Shown: positions 6,133 through 7,756 of the stretch, piece after piece
How the letters are laid out: the number at the start of each line of letters is the position of its first letter
How positions within the stretch are numbered: the first letter of the stretch is position 1
Notes under the pieces: model-generated
Databases searched by the model: none
What the model saw: only the letters and a program-made list of their open reading frames with translations
Told to the model about the DNA's origin: nothing
Source: Burkholderiales bacterium
Lineage (GTDB): Bacteria; Pseudomonadota; Gammaproteobacteria; Burkholderiales; Burkholderiaceae_C
Length of the DNA: 7,756 bases
Direction of reading: 5' to 3'
Assembly: GCA_028869035.1 (NCBI GenBank)
Contig: JAGWTL010000132.1
Location: 1 to 7,756, forward strand
Program-made: the position numbers and the translations under genes

Positions 6133-7578
6133 TTAGCCCAGGCCGGCCAGCTTGTGGTGGCCCGCGTGCCGGTTGACGATGGCCTGGGGGCCGAGTGAGC
6201 CCACCAGCATGCCCGTCAGCGCGGACAGCACGCCCGCCAGCTGGGCCGGAAACTCCGCACCCGCCGGGGTGGCCAGGAAGATCCCCCAGGTCAACAGCCC
6301 CAGCACGATGGAGAACAGCGCCCCCTGGGTCGTGGCCCGTTTCCAGTACAGGCCGAAGGTCAGCGGGATGAAGGCGCCCACCAGGGTCACCTGGTAGGCG
6401 CCAGAGACCATTTCATAGATCGAAGTGCCCTGCATCTGGATGGCATACAGCAGCACCAGGGCGCTGAAGACCAGCACGGTGATGCGCATGGTCTTCAATT
6501 CCTGCTTGTCACCCATATGGGGATGGAACTGACGCCAGATGTTCTCCACGAAGGTCACACTCGGCGCCAGCAGGGTGGCGGAGGCACAGGATTTGATGGC
6601 CGAGAGCAGCGCTCCAAAAAAGAGCACCTGCATGATGAAAGGCATCTTCTCCATGACCAGGGTGGGCAGCACCTTCTGTGGATCCTCCTTGATCAGGGCG
6701 TCGGCCTGCTCGGGCATGATGATCAGGGCGCTGACCACCAGGAACATGGGCACGAAGGCGAAGAGGATGTAGAGCGCGCCGCCGATGATGGCGCCGCGCG
6801 AGGCCGACTTCTCGCTGTCGGCCGACATCACGCGCTGGAACACGTCCTGCTGGGGGATGGAACCCAGCATCATGGTGATGGCCGCGGCGAAGAAGAACAC
6901 CACGTCCTTGAAACTCGGCTCGGGCAGGAAGTTGAACATGTCGCGGCTCACGGCCAGCGCCACCACCTTGTCGGCCCCACCGGCCAGGCCGCCGGCAAAC
7001 ACGGCCAGGATGCTCAGGCCCGCAACCAGGATGATCATCTGGATGAAGTCGGTCAGGGCCACCGACCACATGCCGCCGAACAGGGTGTAGGCCAGCACCG
7101 AGACCACACCGATCACCATGCCCAGCGGGATGCTGATGGCGCCGCCCGACAGCAGGTTGAACACCAGGCCCAGGGCCGTGACCTGGGCCGAGACCCAGCC
7201 CAGGTAACTCAGCATGATGATGAGCGAGCAGATGATCTCCACGCTGCGGCCGTAGCGCTCGCGGAAGAAGTCGCTGATGGTCAGCAGGGTCATGCGGTAG
7301 AGCTTGGCGGCGAAGAACAGGCCCACCAGGATCAGGCAGGAGCCCGCGCCGAAGGGGTCTTCCACCACGCTGCCCAGGCCGCCACCCACGAATTTGGCGG
7401 GAATGCCCAGCACCACCTCCGAGCCGAACCAGGTGGCGAAGGTGGTGGTGACGATCATGACCAGTGGCAGGCGACGTCCGGCGATGGCGAAATCGGCCGA
7501 GTTCTTGACCCGCTTGGCGGCCCACAGGCCGATGGCAATGGTCACCAGCAGGTAAACAATGACGAGGGTCAGCAGCAC
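6133..7578 (-). CDS. Sodium:solute symporter family (SSS) transporter
   Basis: A 481-residue inner-membrane carrier of the SSS family (PutP/PanF/SGLT-type, LeuT fold) that imports a solute with sodium. About 12-13 hydrophobic segments are spread over the length. Family marks include the first helix (residues 2-20), the FATWFGSE segment (47-54), SYLGWVSAQ (124-132), FGGMWSVALTDFIQ (167-180), PQQDVFQRVMSA (242-253) and SAIKSCASATLLAPS (326-340), the last corresponding to the helix that holds sodium-site serine and threonine in PutP. The substrate cannot be assigned. The GTG start at 7578 is well supported by AAGGAG about seven bases upstream. No partner small subunit (as in ActP-type pairs) is visible in the window. 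It probably forms its own transcript, ended by the hairpin at 6109-6127. Confidence 0.92.
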   Translation of the reverse strand: MLLTLVIVYLLVTIAIGLWAAKRVKNSADFAIAGRRLPLVMIVTTTFATWFGSEVVLGIPAKFVGGGLGSVVEDPFGAGSCLILVGLFFAAKLYRMTLLTISDFFRERYGRSVEIICSLIIMLSYLGWVSAQVTALGLVFNLLSGGAISIPLGMVIGVVSVLAYTLFGGMWSVALTDFIQMIILVAGLSILAVFAGGLAGGADKVVALAVSRDMFNFLPEPSFKDVVFFFAAAITMMLGSIPQQDVFQRVMSADSEKSASRGAIIGGALYILFAFVPMFLVVSALIIMPEQADALIKEDPQKVLPTLVMEKMPFIMQVLFFGALLSAIKSCASATLLAPSVTFVENIWRQFHPHMGDKQELKTMRITVLVFSALVLLYAIQMQGTSIYEMVSGAYQVTLVGAFIPLTFGLYWKRATTQGALFSIVLGLLTWGIFLATPAGAEFPAQLAGVLSALTGMLVGSLGPQAIVNRHAGHHKLAGLG

Positions 7579-7620
7579 CTTGTATCTCCTTGGTTGCGAT
7601 GGGCCAGGATTATCCCCAGA
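7579..7620 (-). promoter_or_regulatory. Symporter upstream region: Shine-Dalgarno and possible -10 box
   Basis: AAGGAGA lies just upstream of the GTG start and fixes it. GATAAT at 7614-7609 on the minus strand matches five of six bases of a -10 box and would give a leader of about 25 bases. No -35 hexamer is evident at the right spacing, so the promoter call is weak while the ribosome site is firm. Confidence 0.35.
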
Positions 7621-7674
7621 AGCGAGCCCTAGTACTGCGGCCCGAAAGTAGAGAAACTGAATGAAAGCGATGGA

Positions 7675-7753
7675 TTCGTGCGCAGGGCAAGGCGCAAACC
7701 ACAGCCATAGCCGCAGCTATGGCGAGGATTTGCAACGCCGCCATGCGTGCGAA
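7675..7753. repeat. Long imperfect palindrome, likely dispersed intergenic repeat
   Basis: Three nested inverted arms share one centre. The inner arms are GCCATAGC (7704-7711) and GCTATGGC (7716-7723), a perfect 8-bp stem with loop CGCA. The middle arms are GGCGCAAACC (7691-7700) against GGATTTGCAACGCC (7726-7739), with small bulges. The outer arms are TTCGTGCGCAGGGC (7675-7688) against GCCATGCGTGCGAA (7740-7753), 11 of 14 matching. Folded, it makes a hairpin of about 79 bases. It resembles REP/MITE-like intergenic elements that I recall from Comamonadaceae genomes. The unit may extend left to about 7628 and right beyond the window. Confidence 0.6.
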
Positions 7754-7756
7754 GAC

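Noticed and set aside
6517..7632. Plus-strand open frame of 371 codons opposite the symporter
   Set aside because: The translation is a His/Gln/Glu/Asp-rich antisense product with no family features, and the minus-strand symporter accounts for the region.
7610..7756. Minus-strand open frame entering from the right edge and stopping with TAA at 7612-7610
   Set aside because: The 48 visible codons run through the palindromic repeat and show no family resemblance. It could be the end of an upstream gene, but the sequence here does not support calling one.
1..7756. Possible novel defence, mobile or biosynthetic system
   Set aside because: Every gene belongs to a recognised housekeeping or conserved family, and no recombinase, toxin-antitoxin, restriction, reverse transcriptase or CRISPR component is present.

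Overview
The window is a fully packed piece of a GC-rich bacterial chromosome. All eight genes lie on the minus strand, so they read from the right edge to the left. The protein types, the gene order, and the GTG/ATG start and overlap habits point to a betaproteobacterium of the order Burkholderiales, most likely Comamonadaceae. That placement comes from recognising the protein families and from memory of their gene order; no search was run. I see no mobile-element genes, tRNAs, rRNAs, CRISPR array or phage genes. This is core housekeeping DNA.

Layout in transcription order, right to left. (1) 7579-7756: upstream region with a long imperfect palindrome at the edge that looks like a dispersed intergenic repeat, then a possible -10 box and a strong Shine-Dalgarno. 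(2) 6133-7578: a sodium:solute symporter family transporter. (3) 5999-6132: a hairpin after the symporter, a perfect TATAAT -10 box, and a leader carrying an inverted Shine-Dalgarno-like sequence. (4) 5705-5998: FmdB-type zinc-ribbon protein. (5) 5061-5699: DUF502 membrane protein. (6) 3201-5039: aspartyl-tRNA synthetase, with residues typical of the non-discriminating kind. (7) 3148-3176: a good intrinsic terminator pressed against the next start codon. (8) 2670-3146: dihydroneopterin triphosphate pyrophosphohydrolase (nudB). (9) 1931-2665: YbhP-like endonuclease/exonuclease/phosphatase family protein. (10) 702-1934: cardiolipin synthase B, overlapping the previous gene by ATGA. (11) 1-623: GTP cyclohydrolase I (folE), cut by the left edge.

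The genes group by function as follows. FmdB, DUF502 and AspS form one tight transcription unit led by the TATAAT promoter. NudB, the EEP protein and ClsB form a second, translationally linked unit. FolE makes dihydroneopterin triphosphate and NudB removes its pyrophosphate, so the first two steps of folate synthesis lie in one co-directional cluster, with a cardiolipin synthesis pair between them. The EEP-ClsB pair repeats the ybhP-clsB neighbourhood known from E. coli.

I found no convincing previously undescribed system. The items most worth checking are the palindromic repeat at the right edge, the terminator that overlaps the nudB start region, the anti-Shine-Dalgarno motif at the ribosome-binding position of fmdB, and the tRNA-specificity residues of AspRS.
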